Source: Xanthomonas hortorum pv. pelargonii
GTDB lineage: Bacteria > Pseudomonadota > Gammaproteobacteria > Xanthomonadales > Xanthomonadaceae
Length of the DNA stretch: 64,000 nt
Direction of reading: 5' to 3'
Assembly (NCBI RefSeq): GCF_024499015.1
Contig: NZ_CP098604.1
Span: forward strand, 1,178,001-1,242,000
Shown: piece after piece, positions 52,173 to 63,768 of the stretch
Layout of the letters: every line of letters begins with the position of its first letter
How positions within the stretch are numbered: position 1 is the first letter of the stretch
Position numbers and translations under genes: made by a program
Notes under the pieces: generated by a model
What the model was told of the DNA's origin: nothing
The model's database searches: none
Seen by the model: only the letters and a program-made list of their open reading frames with translations

Positions 52173-55100
52173 TTACTCCTCGTCCGCGCCAGCGTCGGCC
52201 ACCGTGGCGACCGGTTCGGCCACTGCCGGCTTGCCCGACAGCGTTTCCATTTCCGAGTCGGTCAGACCCGAAGACTTGCGACGTCCGGCATGGTAGGCCA
52301 GACCGGTACCGGCCGGGATCAGACGACCCACGATCACGTTTTCCTTCAGACCGCGCAGGTTGTCGCGGGTACCGCGCACGGCAGCCTCGGTCAACACGCG
52401 AGTGGTCTCCTGGAACGAAGCCGCCGAGATGAACGACTCGGTGGCCAGCGAGGCCTTGGTGATACCCAGCAGCACCGGATCGTACTTGGCCGGCAATTCG
52501 TTGCGCTTGACCAGGCGGACATTTTCCTCGATGACGCGCTGGCGCTCGACCTGCTCGCCGTTGAGGAACTTGCTGGTGCCCTGATCGGTGATCTCGACCT
52601 TACGCAGCATCTGGCGCGTGATCACCTCGATGTGCTTGTCGTTGATCTTCACGCCCTGCAGGCGATACACGTCCTGGATTTCCTTGACCAGATACGCTGC
52701 CAGCGGCTCGACACCCAGCAGACGCAGGATGTCCTGCGGGCTCGGCTCGCCGTCCACCACGGTCTCGCCCTTGGTCACGTGCTCGCCTTCGAACACGATG
52801 ATCTGGCGGTACTTCGGGATCAGCTCTTCGTGTTCCGAACCATCGGTGTCCTTGATGATCAGGCGCTGCTTGCCCTTGGTGTCCTTGCCGAAGCTGATGA
52901 TGCCCGAACGCTCGGCCAGGATCGCCGGATCCTTCGGCTTGCGTGCTTCGAACAGATCGGCAACGCGCGGCAGACCACCGGTGATGTCGCGGGTCTTGGA
53001 TGCTTCCTGCGGGATCTTGGCGACCACGTCGCCCACGCCGACGGCGGCGCCGTCCTGCAGGTTGACGATGGAGCGCGGCGGCAACAGGTACTGGGCCGGC
53101 AGATCCGTGTTCGGGATCGTCAGATCATTGCCCTTGCCATCGACGATGCGCACGATCGGACGCAGTTCTTTGGCGTGTGCACCGCGACGCTTCGGGTCGG
53201 TGATTTCGCGCGAGGCCAGACCGGTCAGTTCGTCGGTCTTCTCGATGACGGTGACGCCGTCGACGAAGTCGATGAAACGAATGAAACCGGCCACTTCCGA
53301 CACGATCGGGTGGTTATGCGGATCCCAATTGGCAACGCCCTGCCCGGCCTTGACCGCATCGCCGTCTTTGGCGGTGATGGTGGCGCCATACGGCAGCTTG
53401 TAACGCTCGCGCTCGCGGCCATGGCCATCGAGCACGGACAGTTCGCCCGAACGCGAGACCGCAACCAACGCGCCGCTGGCGTGCGCCACCGACTTGAGGT
53501 TGTTGAACTTCACCGAACCGGTGGTCTTGACGGTGATGTTGTCCACCGCAGCCGCACGCGAAGCCGCACCACCGATGTGGAACGTACGCATGGTCAGCTG
53601 GGTACCCGGCTCACCGATGGACTGTGCGGCAATGACGCCGACCGCTTCACCGATGTTGACCTGGTGACCACGTGCAAGATCGCGACCGTAGCAACGTGCG
53701 CACACGCCGAACGAGGACTCGCAGCTGATGGTCGAGCGCACCTTCACCGACTGCACGCTGGCCTCTTCCAACTTGGCAACCCAGGCTTCGTCAAGCAGCG
53801 TGTTACGGGTGACGATCGGTTCTTCGTCGTTGCCCGGCAGGTACACGTCCTCGGCCACCACACGGCCCAGCACGCGCTCCTTCAACGGCTCGACCACATC
53901 GCCGCCTTCCACGATCGGGGTCATGATCAACCCTTCGGTGGTGCCGCAGTCGACTTCGGTGATGACCACGTCCTGCGCCACGTCGACCAGACGACGGGTC
54001 AGGTAACCCGAGTTCGCGGTCTTCAGCGCGGTATCGGCCAGACCCTTACGGGCACCGTGGGTGGAGTTGAAGTACTCCTGCACGTTCAAGCCTTCGCGGA
54101 AGTTCGCCTTGATCGGCGTCTCGATGATCGAGCCATCCGGACGCGCCATCAGGCCGCGCATACCGGCCAGCTGACGGATCTGCGCCTGGCTACCACGCGC
54201 ACCGGAGTCGGCCATGATGTACAGCGAATTCATCGACTTCTGGTCGATGGTTTCGCCCTTGGCATTTTCGACCTTCTCGGTACCGATGGTGTCCATCATC
54301 GCCTTGGCGATGCGCTCGCTGGTACGCGACCAGATGTCCACGACCTTGTTGTAGCGCTCGCCGGCGGTGACCAGACCGGACTGGTACTGCTCCTGGATTT
54401 CCAGCACTTCGGCTTCGGCCTCGGTGAGGATGCCCTTCTTCTCGTCCGGGATCAGCATGTCGTCGATGCCGATCGACACGCCTGCGCGTGTGGCGTAGGC
54501 ATAGCCGGTGTACATCAGCTTGTCGGCGAACACGACGGTGTCCTTCAAGCCCAGCAGACGGTAGCTGGAGTTGATCAGACGCGAGATGTTCTTCTTGGTC
54601 ATCTCGGTGTTGGCCAGCTGGAACGGCAGGCCTTCGGGCAGGATTTCGCTCAGCAGCGCACGACCGACCGTGGTGTCCACGATCGAGGTACCGCTGGTGC
54701 GCTTTCCATCGACCGCATTCACGTCCACCTGGGTGATACGGACCTTGACCTTGGCGTGCAGTTCCACCACGCGGTTGTCATAGGCGCGCTTCACTTCGCT
54801 GGTGTTGGCGAACACCATGCCCTCGCCCTTCTTATTCTCCAGGGCGCGGCTCATGTAATACAGGCCCAACACGACGTCCTGCGACGGCACGATGATCGGC
54901 TCGCCGTTCGCCGGCGACAGGATGTTGTTGGTGGACATCATCAGCGCACGCGCTTCCAGCTGGGCTTCCAGCGAGAGCGGCACGTGGACGGCCATCTGGT
55001 CACCGTCGAAGTCGGCGTTGAACGCAGTACACACCAGCGGATGCAGCTGGATAGCCTTGCCTTCGATCAGCACCGGCTCGAACGCCTGGATGCCCAGACG

Positions 55101-56390
55101 GTGCAGGGTCGGCGCACGGTTCAACAACACCGGATGCTCGCGGATCACTTCTTCCAGGATGTCCCAGACTTCAGCTTCTTCGCGCTCGACCAGCTTCTTG
55201 GCGGCCTTGATGGTGGTGGCCAGGCCGCGACGCTGCAGCTTGGCGAACACGAACGGCTTGAACAGCTCCAGCGCCATCTTCTTCGGCAGGCCGCACTGGT
55301 GCAGCTTGAGGTACGGACCGACGGTGATGACCGAACGACCGGAGTAGTCCACGCGCTTGCCGAGCAGGTTCTGACGGAACCGGCCCTGCTTGCCCTTGAT
55401 CATGTCGGCCAGCGACTTCAGCGGACGCTTGTTGGTGCCGGTGATGGCACGGCCGCGACGGCCGTTGTCCAGCAGCGCATCGACCGATTCCTGCAGCATG
55501 CGCTTTTCGTTGCGCACGATGATGTCCGGCGCATTGAGCTCGAGCAGACGACGCAGACGGTTGTTGCGGTTGATCACGCGGCGGTACAGATCGTTCAGAT
55601 CCGAGGTTGCGAAGCGGCCGCCATCCAGCGGCACCAGCGGACGCAGGTCCGGCGGCAGCACGGGAAGCACGGTCATGACCATCCACTCCGGACGGTTGCC
55701 CGATTCCAGGAAGGCTTCGATCAGCTTGATGCGCTTGGTCAGACGCTTGAGCTTGGTTTCCGAACCGGTGCTGGCGATTTCTTCGCGCAGACGGGTCATT
55801 TCGGACTGCAGCTCGATCGTGCGCAGCAGTTCGTACACGGCCTCGGCGCCCATGGCGGCGTCGAAGTCGTCGTTGTACTCCTGGCGTGCGGTCAGGTACT
55901 GCTCTTCGGTCAGCAGCTGGCGGCGCTCGAGCGGGGTCAGGCCCGGCTCGGTGACCACGTAGGCTTCGAAGTACAGCACGCGCTCGATATCACGCAGGGT
56001 CATGTCCAGCATCAAACCGATGCGCGAGGGCAGCGACTTGAGGAACCAGATGTGCGCGACCGGCGACGCCAGGTCGATGTGACCCATACGCTCACGACGC
56101 ACCTTGGCCAGGGTGACTTCGGTGCCGCACTTTTCGCAGACCACGCCACGGTGCTTCATGCGCTTGTACTTACCGCACAGGCATTCGTAGTCCTTGATCG
56201 GACCAAAGATGGCAGCGCAGAACAGGCCGTCACGCTCGGGCTTGAAGGTGCGGTAGTTGATGGTTTCGGGCTTCTTCACTTCGCCGTAGGACCACGAACG
56301 GATCAGGTCAGGCGAGGCCAGCGCGATCTTGATCGCGTCGAAATCCAGCGTCTGGCGCTGTTGATTGAAGAGGTTGAGCAGGTCTTTCAT
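52173..56390 (-). CDS. rpoC: RNA polymerase beta' subunit
   Basis: A 1405-residue catalytic subunit. The N-terminal zinc site is Cys70, Cys72, Cys85, Cys88 ([20 protein letters not shown]). The Mg-binding active-site loop [12 protein letters not shown] is at about 458-469, and the second zinc site lies in [19 protein letters not shown]. The trigger-loop region follows. Length agrees with E. coli (1407). It ends [22 protein letters not shown], an acidic tail. It follows rpoB after 100 bases that contain a long hairpin. Confidence 0.99.
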   Translation of the reverse strand: MKDLLNLFNQQRQTLDFDAIKIALASPDLIRSWSYGEVKKPETINYRTFKPERDGLFCAAIFGPIKDYECLCGKYKRMKHRGVVCEKCGTEVTLAKVRRERMGHIDLASPVAHIWFLKSLPSRIGLMLDMTLRDIERVLYFEAYVVTEPGLTPLERRQLLTEEQYLTARQEYNDDFDAAMGAEAVYELLRTIELQSEMTRLREEIASTGSETKLKRLTKRIKLIEAFLESGNRPEWMVMTVLPVLPPDLRPLVPLDGGRFATSDLNDLYRRVINRNNRLRRLLELNAPDIIVRNEKRMLQESVDALLDNGRRGRAITGTNKRPLKSLADMIKGKQGRFRQNLLGKRVDYSGRSVITVGPYLKLHQCGLPKKMALELFKPFVFAKLQRRGLATTIKAAKKLVEREEAEVWDILEEVIREHPVLLNRAPTLHRLGIQAFEPVLIEGKAIQLHPLVCTAFNADFDGDQMAVHVPLSLEAQLEARALMMSTNNILSPANGEPIIVPSQDVVLGLYYMSRALENKKGEGMVFANTSEVKRAYDNRVVELHAKVKVRITQVDVNAVDGKRTSGTSIVDTTVGRALLSEILPEGLPFQLANTEMTKKNISRLINSSYRLLGLKDTVVFADKLMYTGYAYATRAGVSIGIDDMLIPDEKKGILTEAEAEVLEIQEQYQSGLVTAGERYNKVVDIWSRTSERIAKAMMDTIGTEKVENAKGETIDQKSMNSLYIMADSGARGSQAQIRQLAGMRGLMARPDGSIIETPIKANFREGLNVQEYFNSTHGARKGLADTALKTANSGYLTRRLVDVAQDVVITEVDCGTTEGLIMTPIVEGGDVVEPLKERVLGRVVAEDVYLPGNDEEPIVTRNTLLDEAWVAKLEEASVQSVKVRSTISCESSFGVCARCYGRDLARGHQVNIGEAVGVIAAQSIGEPGTQLTMRTFHIGGAASRAAAVDNITVKTTGSVKFNNLKSVAHASGALVAVSRSGELSVLDGHGRERERYKLPYGATITAKDGDAVKAGQGVANWDPHNHPIVSEVAGFIRFIDFVDGVTVIEKTDELTGLASREITDPKRRGAHAKELRPIVRIVDGKGNDLTIPNTDLPAQYLLPPRSIVNLQDGAAVGVGDVVAKIPQEASKTRDITGGLPRVADLFEARKPKDPAILAERSGIISFGKDTKGKQRLIIKDTDGSEHEELIPKYRQIIVFEGEHVTKGETVVDGEPSPQDILRLLGVEPLAAYLVKEIQDVYRLQGVKINDKHIEVITRQMLRKVEITDQGTSKFLNGEQVERQRVIEENVRLVKRNELPAKYDPVLLGITKASLATESFISAASFQETTRVLTEAAVRGTRDNLRGLKENVIVGRLIPAGTGLAYHAGRRKSSGLTDSEMETLSGKPAVAEPVATVADAGADEE

Positions 56391-56450
56391 TGGATATCTC
56401 CGGGTCGGAGGAATTTCGTATCTGAGATGAAACCGAGGGCATTACGTTCC

Positions 56451-56483
56451 GGATCCAGGCACCGCATTACGGCGCCTGGATCC
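56451..56483 (-). other. Perfect hairpin between rpoB and rpoC
   Basis: GGATCCAGGC and GCCTGGATCC are perfect ten-base arms 13 bases apart, with further pairing inside. No T run follows. It lies within eight bases of the rpoB stop codon. Confidence 0.75.
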
Positions 56484-56490
56484 AGCTCGA

Positions 56491-59400
56491 TCACTCTTCC
56501 AGTTCCATGTTGATCGCCAGCGAGCGGATTTCCTTCACCAACACGTTGAAGGATTCCGGCATGCCCGCGACCATCTCGTGCTCACCATCGACGATGTTCT
56601 TGTACATCTGGTTGCGGCCCTGCACGTCGTCGGACTTCACCGTCAGCATTTCCTGCAGGGTGTAGGCCGCGCCGTAGGCTTCCAGCGCCCAGACTTCCAT
56701 CTCACCGAAGCGCTGACCACCGAACTGCGCCTTACCACCCAGCGGCTGCTGAGTAACGAGCGAGTACGGGCCAGTCGAACGTGCATGCATCTTGTCGTCG
56801 ACCAAGTGGTTCAACTTCAGGTAGTGCATGTAGCCGACCGTGGTCTTGCGATCGAACGCTTCGCCGGTACGACCGTCGTACAACTGGGTCTGACCGCTCT
56901 GCGGCAGTTCGGCCAGTTCCAGCATGCGCTTGATTTCTGCTTCGCTGGCGCCGTCGAACACCGGGGTGGCCATCGGCACGCCGTCGATCAGGTTCTTGCC
57001 CAGGTTGAGCAATTCCTCATCGCTGAACTGCGACAGATCCACGCGCTGTGCATTGATCGCGCTGTCGTGGTTGTAGATGTCGTCCAGGAACTTGCGCAAC
57101 TCGCTGACTGCGGCCTGGGCTTCCAGCATGCGCTGGATCTTGCGACCCAGGCCCTTGGCGGCCCAGCCCAGATGCACTTCCAGAATCTGGCCGATGTTCA
57201 TACGCGACGGCACGCCGAGCGGGTTCAGCACGATGTCGACCGGCTCGCCGGTGGCCATGTACGGCATGTCCTCGACCGGCACGACGTTGGAGACCACACC
57301 CTTGTTGCCGTGGCGGCCCGCCATCTTGTCGCCCGGCTGGATGCGGCGCTTCACTGCCAGGAACACCTTGACCATCTTCAGCACGCCCGGTGCGAGGTCG
57401 TCGCCCTGGGTGATCTTGCCGCGCTTGTCGGCGAAGCGTGCTTCGAATTCCTTCTCGTGCGCCTGGATCTGCTTCTGCGCACGTTCGATGGCATCGGCTG
57501 CGTCTTCGTCCTTCATGCGCAGCTGGAACCAATCGGACTTCTTCAGCCCGTCCAGATACGCGTCGGTGACGTTGTCGCCCTTCTTCAGGTTCGGACCGCC
57601 GTTGGCGACCTTGCCCACGATCTGCGAGCGCAGACGTGCGTAGATGGCCGCTTCCAGGATGCGGAACTGGTCGTCGAAGTCCTTCTTGACGCGCTTGATT
57701 TCGGACTCTTCGATCTGACGCGCACGCTTGTCCTTCTCGATGCCGTCGCGGGTGAAGACCTGCACGTCGATGACGGTGCCGTCCATGCCCGGGGGCACGC
57801 GCAGCGAGCTGTCCTTCACGTCGGACGCCTTCTCACCGAAGATCGCACGCAGCAGCTTTTCTTCCGGGGTCAGCTGGCTTTCGCCCTTCGGCGTGACCTT
57901 GCCGACCATGATGTCGCCGGCACGCACTTCCGCACCGATGTACACCACGCCGCTTTCGTCCAGACGGTTCAGAGCCTGCTCGGACACGTTCGGGATGTCG
58001 GCGGAAATTTCCTCCGGCCCCAGCTTGGTGTCACGCGCAACGCAGGTCAGTTCTTCGATGTGGATCGTGGTGTAACGATCTTCTTCCACCACGCGCTCGG
58101 AGAGCAGGATGGAGTCTTCGAAGTTGTAGCCGTTCCACGGCATGAACGCGATCAGCATGTTCTGACCCAGCGCCAGCTCACCGATGTCGGTGGACGGGCC
58201 GTCGGCCAGCACGTCGCCGCGCGCGATCACGTCACCCACGTTCACCAGCGGACGCTGGTTGATGCAGGTGTTCTGGTTTGAGCGGGTGTACTTGATCAGG
58301 TTGTAGATATCCACGCCGGCATCCGTGCCGCCGCCGATTTCTGCCTCGTTGACCTTGACCACGATGCGGGCTGCGTCGATCTGCTCGATCACGCCACCAC
58401 GCAACGCATTCACGGTCACGCCCGAGTCGCGCGCAACCGCACGCTCGATGCCGGTACCAACCAGGGGCTTTTGCGAACGTAGCGTCGGCACGGCCTGGCG
58501 CTGCATGTTGGCGCCCATCAGTGCGCGGTTGGCGTCATCGTGTTCCAGGAACGGAACCAGCGCCGCGGCAACCGACACGGTCTGCATCGGCGAGACGTCC
58601 ATGAAGTGCACTTCGGCCGGCGGCTTCAGCAGCGATTCGCCCTGGAACCGGCACGGCACGAACTGCTCGGTGAGCATGTTCTTGGCGTCGGTCAGCGCGT
58701 TCGCCTGGGCGATCACATACTCGTTTTCTTCGATCGCCGACAGATACTCGACGTCGTCGGAGACCTTGCCGTCCAGCACCTTGCGGTACGGGGTTTCAAG
58801 GAAGCCGTACTGGTTGGTACGGGCAAACACGGCCAGCGAGTTGATCAGGCCGATGTTCGGGCCTTCCGGCGTTTCGATGGTGCAGACGCGGCCGTAATGG
58901 GTCGGATGCACGTCGCGCACTTCGAAGCCGGCGCGCTCGCGGGTCAGACCGCCCGGGCCCAGTGCGGAGACGCGACGCTTGTGCGTCACTTCCGACAGCG
59001 GGTTGTTCTGATCCATGAACTGCGACAGCTGCGAGGAGCCGAAGAATTCCTTGATCGCAGCAGCCACCGGCTTGGCGTTGATCAGTTCCTGCGGGGTCAG
59101 ACCTTCCGACTCCGCCATCGACAGACGTTCCTTGACCGCGCGCTCGACGCGGACCAGGCCCACGCGGAACACGTTCTCGGCCATTTCGCCGACCGAACGC
59201 ACGCGACGGTTGCCCAGGTGATCGATGTCATCGACCACGCCGCGACCGTTGCGGATCTCGGTGAGCACCTTGAGCACTTCCAGGATGTCGGAGGTGTCGG
59301 TGTGCTCGGCGACCAAACGCTTGGACTCTTCGTCGTTACGCTCGGCAAAGTACTTCTTGTCGTACAGCACCGACTCGCCGAGGACTTCCTTGCGGCCGAC

Positions 59401-60642
59401 GCGACGGTTGAACTTCATCCGGCCGACCGTGGACAGGTCGTAGCGCTCGAAGGTGAAGAACAGGTTGTGGAACAGGTTCTGTGCGGCTTCCTTGGTCGGC
59501 GGCTCGCCCGGACGCATCATGCGGTAGATCTCGACCAGCGCTTCCAGCTGGGTCTTGGTCGGATCGATACGCAGGGTGTTGGACAGGTACGGACCACGAT
59601 CCAGATCGTTCACCCACAGGGTGCCGACCGCATCGACGCCGGCCTTGCGGAACGCAGCCAGTTGGTCTTCGGTGATCTCGTCATTGGCATTGGCCAGCAG
59701 TTCGCCGGTCGAGCTATCGACCACGTCGTGCGACAGGATGCGCGTGACCAGATAATCGTCCGGCACGGCCAGCGCGGCGACGCCGGCGGCTTCGAGCTGC
59801 TTGACGTGACGCGCGGTGATGCGCTTGCCCGCTTCCACGATGACCTTGTCGCCATCGGCCAGGTCGAAGTTCAGCGTTTCGCCACGCAGACGCTCCGGCA
59901 CCAGCTCCAGCTGCACGCCTTCGTCCGGATTGATGTGGAAGGTGTTGATCTCGAAGAACTCGGCCAACATCTCTTCGTTGTTGTAGCCAAGCGCACGCAG
60001 CAGGATCGACACCGGCAGCTTGCGACGACGGTCGATACGGGTGAACAGCGCATCCTTCGGGTCGAACTCGAAGTCCAGCCAGGAGCCGCGGTACGGAATG
60101 ATGCGGGCGCTGTACAGCAGCTTGCCCGAGCTGTGGGTCTTGCCACGGTCGTGGTCGAAGAACACACCCGGCGAACGGTGCAGCTGCGAGACGATCACGC
60201 GCTCGGTGCCGTTGACGATGAAGGTACCGTTGTCGGTCATCAGCGGGATTTCGCCCAGATAGACCTCCTGCTCCTTCACGTACTTGATGGCCTTGGTCGA
60301 CGACTCGCGGTCGTAAATCACCAGGCGCACGGTCACGCGCAGCGGCGCGCCGTAGCTCATGCCACGCTGACGGCATTCACGCTCGTCAAACACCGGCTGA
60401 CCCAGCTTGTAACCGACGTATTCCAACGCGGCGTTGCCGCTGTAGCTGGAAATCGGGAACACCGACTTCAGCGCTGCGTGCAGACCGAGGTCCTTGCGCT
60501 TGTTCTGCTCCACGTCTTCCTGCAGGAATTCGCGGTAGGAGTCCACCTGGATCGCAAGCAGGAACGGCACTTCGAGAATCGAGCGCTGCTTACCGAAATC
60601 CTTGCGGATACGCTTTTTTTCGGTGAACGAATAAGACGTCAT
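56491..60642 (-). CDS. rpoB: RNA polymerase beta subunit
   Basis: A 1383-residue subunit that forms half the catalytic cleft with beta'. The rifampicin-binding cluster [18 protein letters not shown] followed by [14 protein letters not shown] is wild type, so sensitivity is expected. Later blocks include [20 protein letters not shown] and [20 protein letters not shown]. The start [19 protein letters not shown] fits the family; an ATG four codons upstream is in frame. A GGGATT-type repeat and the rplL hairpin lie in the 294 bases before it. Confidence 0.98.
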   Translation of the reverse strand: MTSYSFTEKKRIRKDFGKQRSILEVPFLLAIQVDSYREFLQEDVEQNKRKDLGLHAALKSVFPISSYSGNAALEYVGYKLGQPVFDERECRQRGMSYGAPLRVTVRLVIYDRESSTKAIKYVKEQEVYLGEIPLMTDNGTFIVNGTERVIVSQLHRSPGVFFDHDRGKTHSSGKLLYSARIIPYRGSWLDFEFDPKDALFTRIDRRRKLPVSILLRALGYNNEEMLAEFFEINTFHINPDEGVQLELVPERLRGETLNFDLADGDKVIVEAGKRITARHVKQLEAAGVAALAVPDDYLVTRILSHDVVDSSTGELLANANDEITEDQLAAFRKAGVDAVGTLWVNDLDRGPYLSNTLRIDPTKTQLEALVEIYRMMRPGEPPTKEAAQNLFHNLFFTFERYDLSTVGRMKFNRRVGRKEVLGESVLYDKKYFAERNDEESKRLVAEHTDTSDILEVLKVLTEIRNGRGVVDDIDHLGNRRVRSVGEMAENVFRVGLVRVERAVKERLSMAESEGLTPQELINAKPVAAAIKEFFGSSQLSQFMDQNNPLSEVTHKRRVSALGPGGLTRERAGFEVRDVHPTHYGRVCTIETPEGPNIGLINSLAVFARTNQYGFLETPYRKVLDGKVSDDVEYLSAIEENEYVIAQANALTDAKNMLTEQFVPCRFQGESLLKPPAEVHFMDVSPMQTVSVAAALVPFLEHDDANRALMGANMQRQAVPTLRSQKPLVGTGIERAVARDSGVTVNALRGGVIEQIDAARIVVKVNEAEIGGGTDAGVDIYNLIKYTRSNQNTCINQRPLVNVGDVIARGDVLADGPSTDIGELALGQNMLIAFMPWNGYNFEDSILLSERVVEEDRYTTIHIEELTCVARDTKLGPEEISADIPNVSEQALNRLDESGVVYIGAEVRAGDIMVGKVTPKGESQLTPEEKLLRAIFGEKASDVKDSSLRVPPGMDGTVIDVQVFTRDGIEKDKRARQIEESEIKRVKKDFDDQFRILEAAIYARLRSQIVGKVANGGPNLKKGDNVTDAYLDGLKKSDWFQLRMKDEDAADAIERAQKQIQAHEKEFEARFADKRGKITQGDDLAPGVLKMVKVFLAVKRRIQPGDKMAGRHGNKGVVSNVVPVEDMPYMATGEPVDIVLNPLGVPSRMNIGQILEVHLGWAAKGLGRKIQRMLEAQAAVSELRKFLDDIYNHDSAINAQRVDLSQFSDEELLNLGKNLIDGVPMATPVFDGASEAEIKRMLELAELPQSGQTQLYDGRTGEAFDRKTTVGYMHYLKLNHLVDDKMHARSTGPYSLVTQQPLGGKAQFGGQRFGEMEVWALEAYGAAYTLQEMLTVKSDDVQGRNQMYKNIVDGEHEMVAGMPESFNVLVKEIRSLAINMELEE

Positions 60643-60779
60643 GAGGTCTTCCACCCTAGGTTGCGGGGGCAGCGTCGCCGCGGCCCTGAAATAACAAAAT
60701 TGTCAGTTGGAAGTCGCTGGTATTGCCGGCACCAGCACGCCTTCTCTTGCTACTTCCAACTACCAACTCGGTGAAGCGG

Positions 60780-60850
60780 AGATTGGGATGACCAGATTGG
60801 GGATGGCGAAGATTGCCTTCGAATCCCGAATGCCGACTCTCAAATCCCGG
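60780..60850. repeat. GGGATT/AATCCC dispersed inverted repeat, copy B
   Basis: GATTGGGATGACCAGATTGG and GGGGAT blocks face GAATCCCGAATGCC and CAAATCCCG. It lies between rplL and rpoB, related to the copies at 7638 and 61909. Confidence 0.6.
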
Positions 60851-60869
60851 CTTTCCATCAACGGCCAAA

Positions 60870-60894
60870 GGCCGGGAGCTTTACGCTCCCAGCC
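60870..60894 (-). terminator. Hairpin after rplL, possible partial terminator
   Basis: GGCTGGGAGC-GTAA-AGCTCCCGGCC is followed by TTTGG on the minus strand, 43 bases after the rplL stop. In E. coli a partial terminator between rplL and rpoB lowers polymerase subunit expression, and this hairpin is well placed for the same role. Confidence 0.6.
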
Positions 60895-60936
60895 TTCAGT
60901 GCATCACCCTGAAACGCTGGCGATGCAAGATGCTGC

Positions 60937-61302
60937 TTACTTGACTTCGACGGTCGCGCCGGCTTCGGTCAGTTCCTTCTTGATCTTCTCGGCTTCGTCC
61001 TTGGTTGCGCCTTCCTTCAGGATGCCACCGGCTTCGGTCAGATCCTTGGCTTCCTTCAGACCCAGGCCGGTCACGGCGCGGACGGCCTTGATGACGCCGA
61101 CCTTGTTGGCGCCGCAGCTGACCAACACCACGTTGAACTCGGTCTGCTCTTCAACCACGGCAGCCGGGCCAGCTGCAGCAGCAGCGACCGGAGCGGCGGC
61201 GGAGACGCCGAACTTCTCTTCGATGGCCTTGACCAGCTCCATCACTTCCATCAGGGACTTCTCGGCGATGGCTTCGACGATCTGTTCGTTGGTAAGGGAC
61301 AT
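60937..61302 (-). CDS. rplL: 50S ribosomal protein L7/L12
   Basis: A 121-residue stalk protein that recruits translation GTPases and works as dimers on L10. The order is an N-terminal dimer domain ([20 protein letters not shown]), an Ala/Pro hinge ([18 protein letters not shown]), and a C-terminal factor-binding domain with [20 protein letters not shown]. It follows rplJ by 54 bases. Confidence 0.98.
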   Translation of the reverse strand: MSLTNEQIVEAIAEKSLMEVMELVKAIEEKFGVSAAAPVAAAAAGPAAVVEEQTEFNVVLVSCGANKVGVIKAVRAVTGLGLKEAKDLTEAGGILKEGATKDEAEKIKKELTEAGATVEVK

Positions 61303-61356
61303 TGTGATTACCTTTAAATGATTTTCTGGATTGGGGTTCTAGCAGACGCTAGGACA

Positions 61357-61890
61357 TCAAGCTTCGGCAGTCTCGGCGACCGGCGCGGCGGCTTCGTCGC
61401 CACCACCCTGCTTGTCGCCGACGGCCTTGACGGCACGGGCGAACATGGCAGCCGGTTCGGACAGCACGCGGGCCAGCATGGCCAGGGCCTGATCGCGGGT
61501 CGGCAGCGATGCCAACACGTCGACGTGACCAGCCGGGAACAGTTCCCCGCCGATGGACACGACCTTGGCCTGCAACTTATCGTTGCCCTTGGCGAATTCC
61601 TTGATCAGGCGACCGGCAGCGCCGGGCTCCTCCATCGAAAACGCATACAGCAAAGGACCGACCAGCTTGTCAGCGACGACAGCGAAATCAGTACCTTCAA
61701 CGGCGCGCGCAGCCAGGGTGTTCTTGACAACTTTCAAGAACACACCGGTTTCGCGGGCCTGCTTGCGCATCGCGGTCATCTGGGAGACCGTGATGCCAGC
61801 GTATTCGGCGGCGATCAAGGAGTGGGCCTTGGCGGCGATGTCTGCCAGCTCGGCGACTACTTCTTGCTTCTGAGACAGATTGAGAGCCAT
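61357..61890 (-). CDS. rplJ: 50S ribosomal protein L10
   Basis: A 177-residue protein that anchors L7/L12 dimers at the stalk base. It begins [20 protein letters not shown] and has [20 protein letters not shown] and [13 protein letters not shown]. The C-terminal helix that binds L7/L12 ends in an Ala/Glu-rich tail. In E. coli the L10-L12 complex represses its own leader. Here the ribosome site GGAGGAG sits eight bases before the ATG and a dispersed repeat lies just upstream of it. Confidence 0.97.
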   Translation of the reverse strand: MALNLSQKQEVVAELADIAAKAHSLIAAEYAGITVSQMTAMRKQARETGVFLKVVKNTLAARAVEGTDFAVVADKLVGPLLYAFSMEEPGAAGRLIKEFAKGNDKLQAKVVSIGGELFPAGHVDVLASLPTRDQALAMLARVLSEPAAMFARAVKAVGDKQGGGDEAAAPVAETAEA

Positions 61891-61908
61891 TGCACTCCTC
61901 CGTTAAAG

Positions 61909-61996
61909 CCGGGATTCGGGATTAGCGATTCGGGATTGGTCAGAGCTGATGAAGCCGCTTCTGCCAATCGCCAATGCCGAATCTCCAATCCCCGCT
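61909..61996. repeat. GGGATT/AATCCC dispersed inverted repeat, copy C
   Basis: GGGATTCGGGATT, GATTCGGGATTGG face CCAATCGCCAATGCCG and AATCTCCAATCCCC. It begins 19 bases before the rplJ start codon, inside the expected L10 leader. Confidence 0.65.
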
Positions 61997-62407
61997 TCAA
62001 ACTACTCCGCTCGCGGCTCCTGCCGGTTGCGGTCCAGGGCAGCCTCCATCCTGGAAGCCGGGAACATCGACCGATGTTCCTTTGGTGGCCTTTCTAGACC
62101 TGGAGTGGGCTCGATCCGGGATGTCCCAGACGCGCGTAAACCAGAAAGCTCCAGAAGGGCGACACCATCTACGCCGGCCGGCTCATACGAACCTGATTAA
62201 GCGACCCCGCTGCATCGACGGCGACTCCTTGCCAATGTGAGCATCCCTGCCCGTCGTCGATCTGCGCTGACCGCGCCTGCGGTCTTTGACGGCTACCGCC
62301 GGACATGCCGGCGATCGCCTTCAAAATGTCCGTTACCCCAAAGGAGGGAACGGACTCCCAGCACACGGTGACCCGGGCCGGAAAAACAATGCTGTACTAC
62401 ATTGACG

Positions 62408-62434
62408 GGTCAGACCCATGACAGGCCTGACCCA
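62408..62434 (-). terminator. Hairpin after rplA
   Basis: GGGTCAG and CTGACCC pair around a 13-base loop, five bases after the rplA stop codon. A T run occurs only about 20 bases later, so it may be a processing or attenuation structure instead. Confidence 0.4.
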
Positions 62435-62439
62435 TCGGA

Positions 62440-63138
62440 TCACTTCAGCGCAAGGCTGGACTGATCAACCGTGACGCCAGGACCCATCGTCGAACTGACC
62501 GACACCTTCTGCAGGTAGGTCCCCTTGGAGGTGGCCGGCTTGGCCTTGATCAGGTCCAGCAGCAGCGCCTGCAGGTTCGACTTCAGCGCCTCGTCATCGA
62601 AGCTGGCCTTGCCGATGGTGCAGTGGATGATGCCGGCCTTGTCGGTGCGGTAGCGCACCTGACCCGACTTGGCATTCTTGACGGCTTCACCCGGGTTGGC
62701 AGACACAGTGCCGACCTTGGGGTTGGGCATCAGGCCGCGCGGGCCCAACAGCGTGCCGAGCTTACCGACGACGCGCATTGCGTCCGGGGTGGCGATGACC
62801 ACGTCGTAGCTCAGATCGCCGGCCTGCATCTTCTCGGCCAGGTCGTCCATGCCCACTGCCTCGGCGCCTGCAGCCAGGGCTTCGTCAGCCTTGGCGCCGG
62901 CCGGTGCGAACACTGCAACGCGCACGCTCTTGCCGGTACCGGCGGGCAGCACGGTGGAACCGCGCACCTGCTGGTCGGACTTCTTGGCGTCCACGCCCAG
63001 GCGCACAGCAACGTCGATCGACTCGACGAACTTGGCCTTGGTCACGGTCTTCAGGATCTTGATTGCGTCATCGAAGGCATAGGTCTTGCCCGGAACGACA
63101 GCGGCCGCAATGGCCTTCACGCGCTTGCTCTGTGCCAT
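62440..63138 (-). CDS. rplA: 50S ribosomal protein L1
   Basis: A 232-residue protein of the mobile L1 stalk that guides deacylated tRNA out of the E site. It begins [20 protein letters not shown] and has the family signature near [20 protein letters not shown]. In E. coli it represses rplK-rplA translation through the rplK leader. It starts three bases after the rplK stop. Confidence 0.98.
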   Translation of the reverse strand: MAQSKRVKAIAAAVVPGKTYAFDDAIKILKTVTKAKFVESIDVAVRLGVDAKKSDQQVRGSTVLPAGTGKSVRVAVFAPAGAKADEALAAGAEAVGMDDLAEKMQAGDLSYDVVIATPDAMRVVGKLGTLLGPRGLMPNPKVGTVSANPGEAVKNAKSGQVRYRTDKAGIIHCTIGKASFDDEALKSNLQALLLDLIKAKPATSKGTYLQKVSVSSTMGPGVTVDQSSLALK

Positions 63139-63141
63139 GTC

Positions 63142-63570
63142 TTAGCCCTCCACCGTCAAACCCATGCTGCGGGCAGAACCCGCAATCGTACGCACTGCCG
63201 CTTCCAGCTCGGCCGCCGTCAAATCGGCTTCCTTGACCTTGGCGATCTCTTCCAGCTGCTTGCGCGTCACCTTGCCCACCTTGTCGGTGTTGGGGCGCTT
63301 GGAGCCGGAGGTCACGCCTGCAGCCTTCTTGAGCAGCACGCTGGCCGGGGTGCTCTTGGTGACGAACGTGAAGGTACGGTCGGAATACGCGGTGATGATT
63401 ACTGGCGTCGGCAGACCCGGCTCCAGTTTGGAGGTCGCTGCATTGAACGCCTTGCAGAACTCCATGATGTTCAGACCGCGCTGACCCAGCGCAGGGCCCA
63501 CCGGCGGCGCAGGGTTGGCCTGACCGGCCTTGACCTGCAACCTGATATACGAAAGTATTTTCTTAGCCAT
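63142..63570 (-). CDS. rplK: 50S ribosomal protein L11
   Basis: A 142-residue protein of the GTPase-associated centre, needed for RelA activation. It begins [20 protein letters not shown] and contains [20 protein letters not shown] with the N-terminal proline-rich switch. RSMGLTVEG closes the C-terminal 23S-binding domain. It lies 198 bases after nusG. Confidence 0.98.
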   Translation of the reverse strand: MAKKILSYIRLQVKAGQANPAPPVGPALGQRGLNIMEFCKAFNAATSKLEPGLPTPVIITAYSDRTFTFVTKSTPASVLLKKAAGVTSGSKRPNTDKVGKVTRKQLEEIAKVKEADLTAAELEAAVRTIAGSARSMGLTVEG

Positions 63571-63768
63571 TTCGACACTCTCCGGGTGCTAGCGCCTTGA
63601 CGACAGGCTCCCCATCGGACCGGGAAATCACGTGTCCCGGCTTCACGTTTCTGGTAACACGCAGATGGCTGCCATGCGGCAGCCATTGTTTCCCGGCGGT
63701 TCGCCAGGTGAGCGAGCCGCGCACTATAGCAGCAATTGTTGCAGGTGCCTAGGCAGCACCCGACTGAG
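63571..63768 (-). promoter_or_regulatory. nusG-rplK gap with hairpin-rich rplK leader
   Basis: TATAGT (63728-63723, minus strand) is a candidate -10 without a clear -35. Downstream stems are ATGGCTGCC/GGCAGCCAT (63665-63686) and CCGGGA/TCCCGG (63620-63640). L1 feedback on rplK would act in this leader. Confidence 0.45.

Larger units (their letters stand above)
61891..62439. other. rplA-rplJ gap: L10 leader region with an inserted repeat
   Basis: The 549 bases carry GGGATT repeat copy C next to rplJ, a 20-base palindrome GGAACATCGACCGATGTTCC (62061-62080), and a hairpin after rplA. The position matches the L10 autoregulatory leader of other bacteria. No clear promoter hexamers were found, and no gene is apparent. 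Confidence 0.5.

Noticed and set aside
52152..56513. A plus-strand frame of 1453 codons opposite rpoC
   Set aside because: It mirrors the rpoC codons in a high-GC genome, has His/Gln/Arg/Asp-rich composition, no family match and no ribosome site. It is a shadow of rpoC.
58540..60774. Long plus-strand frame opposite rpoB
   Set aside because: Same reason as for rpoC: antisense codon shadow with no protein-like features.
62061..62080. 20-base palindrome as a DNA operator
   Set aside because: It lies in the transcribed L10 leader region, where an RNA hairpin is the simpler reading; no promoter overlaps it.
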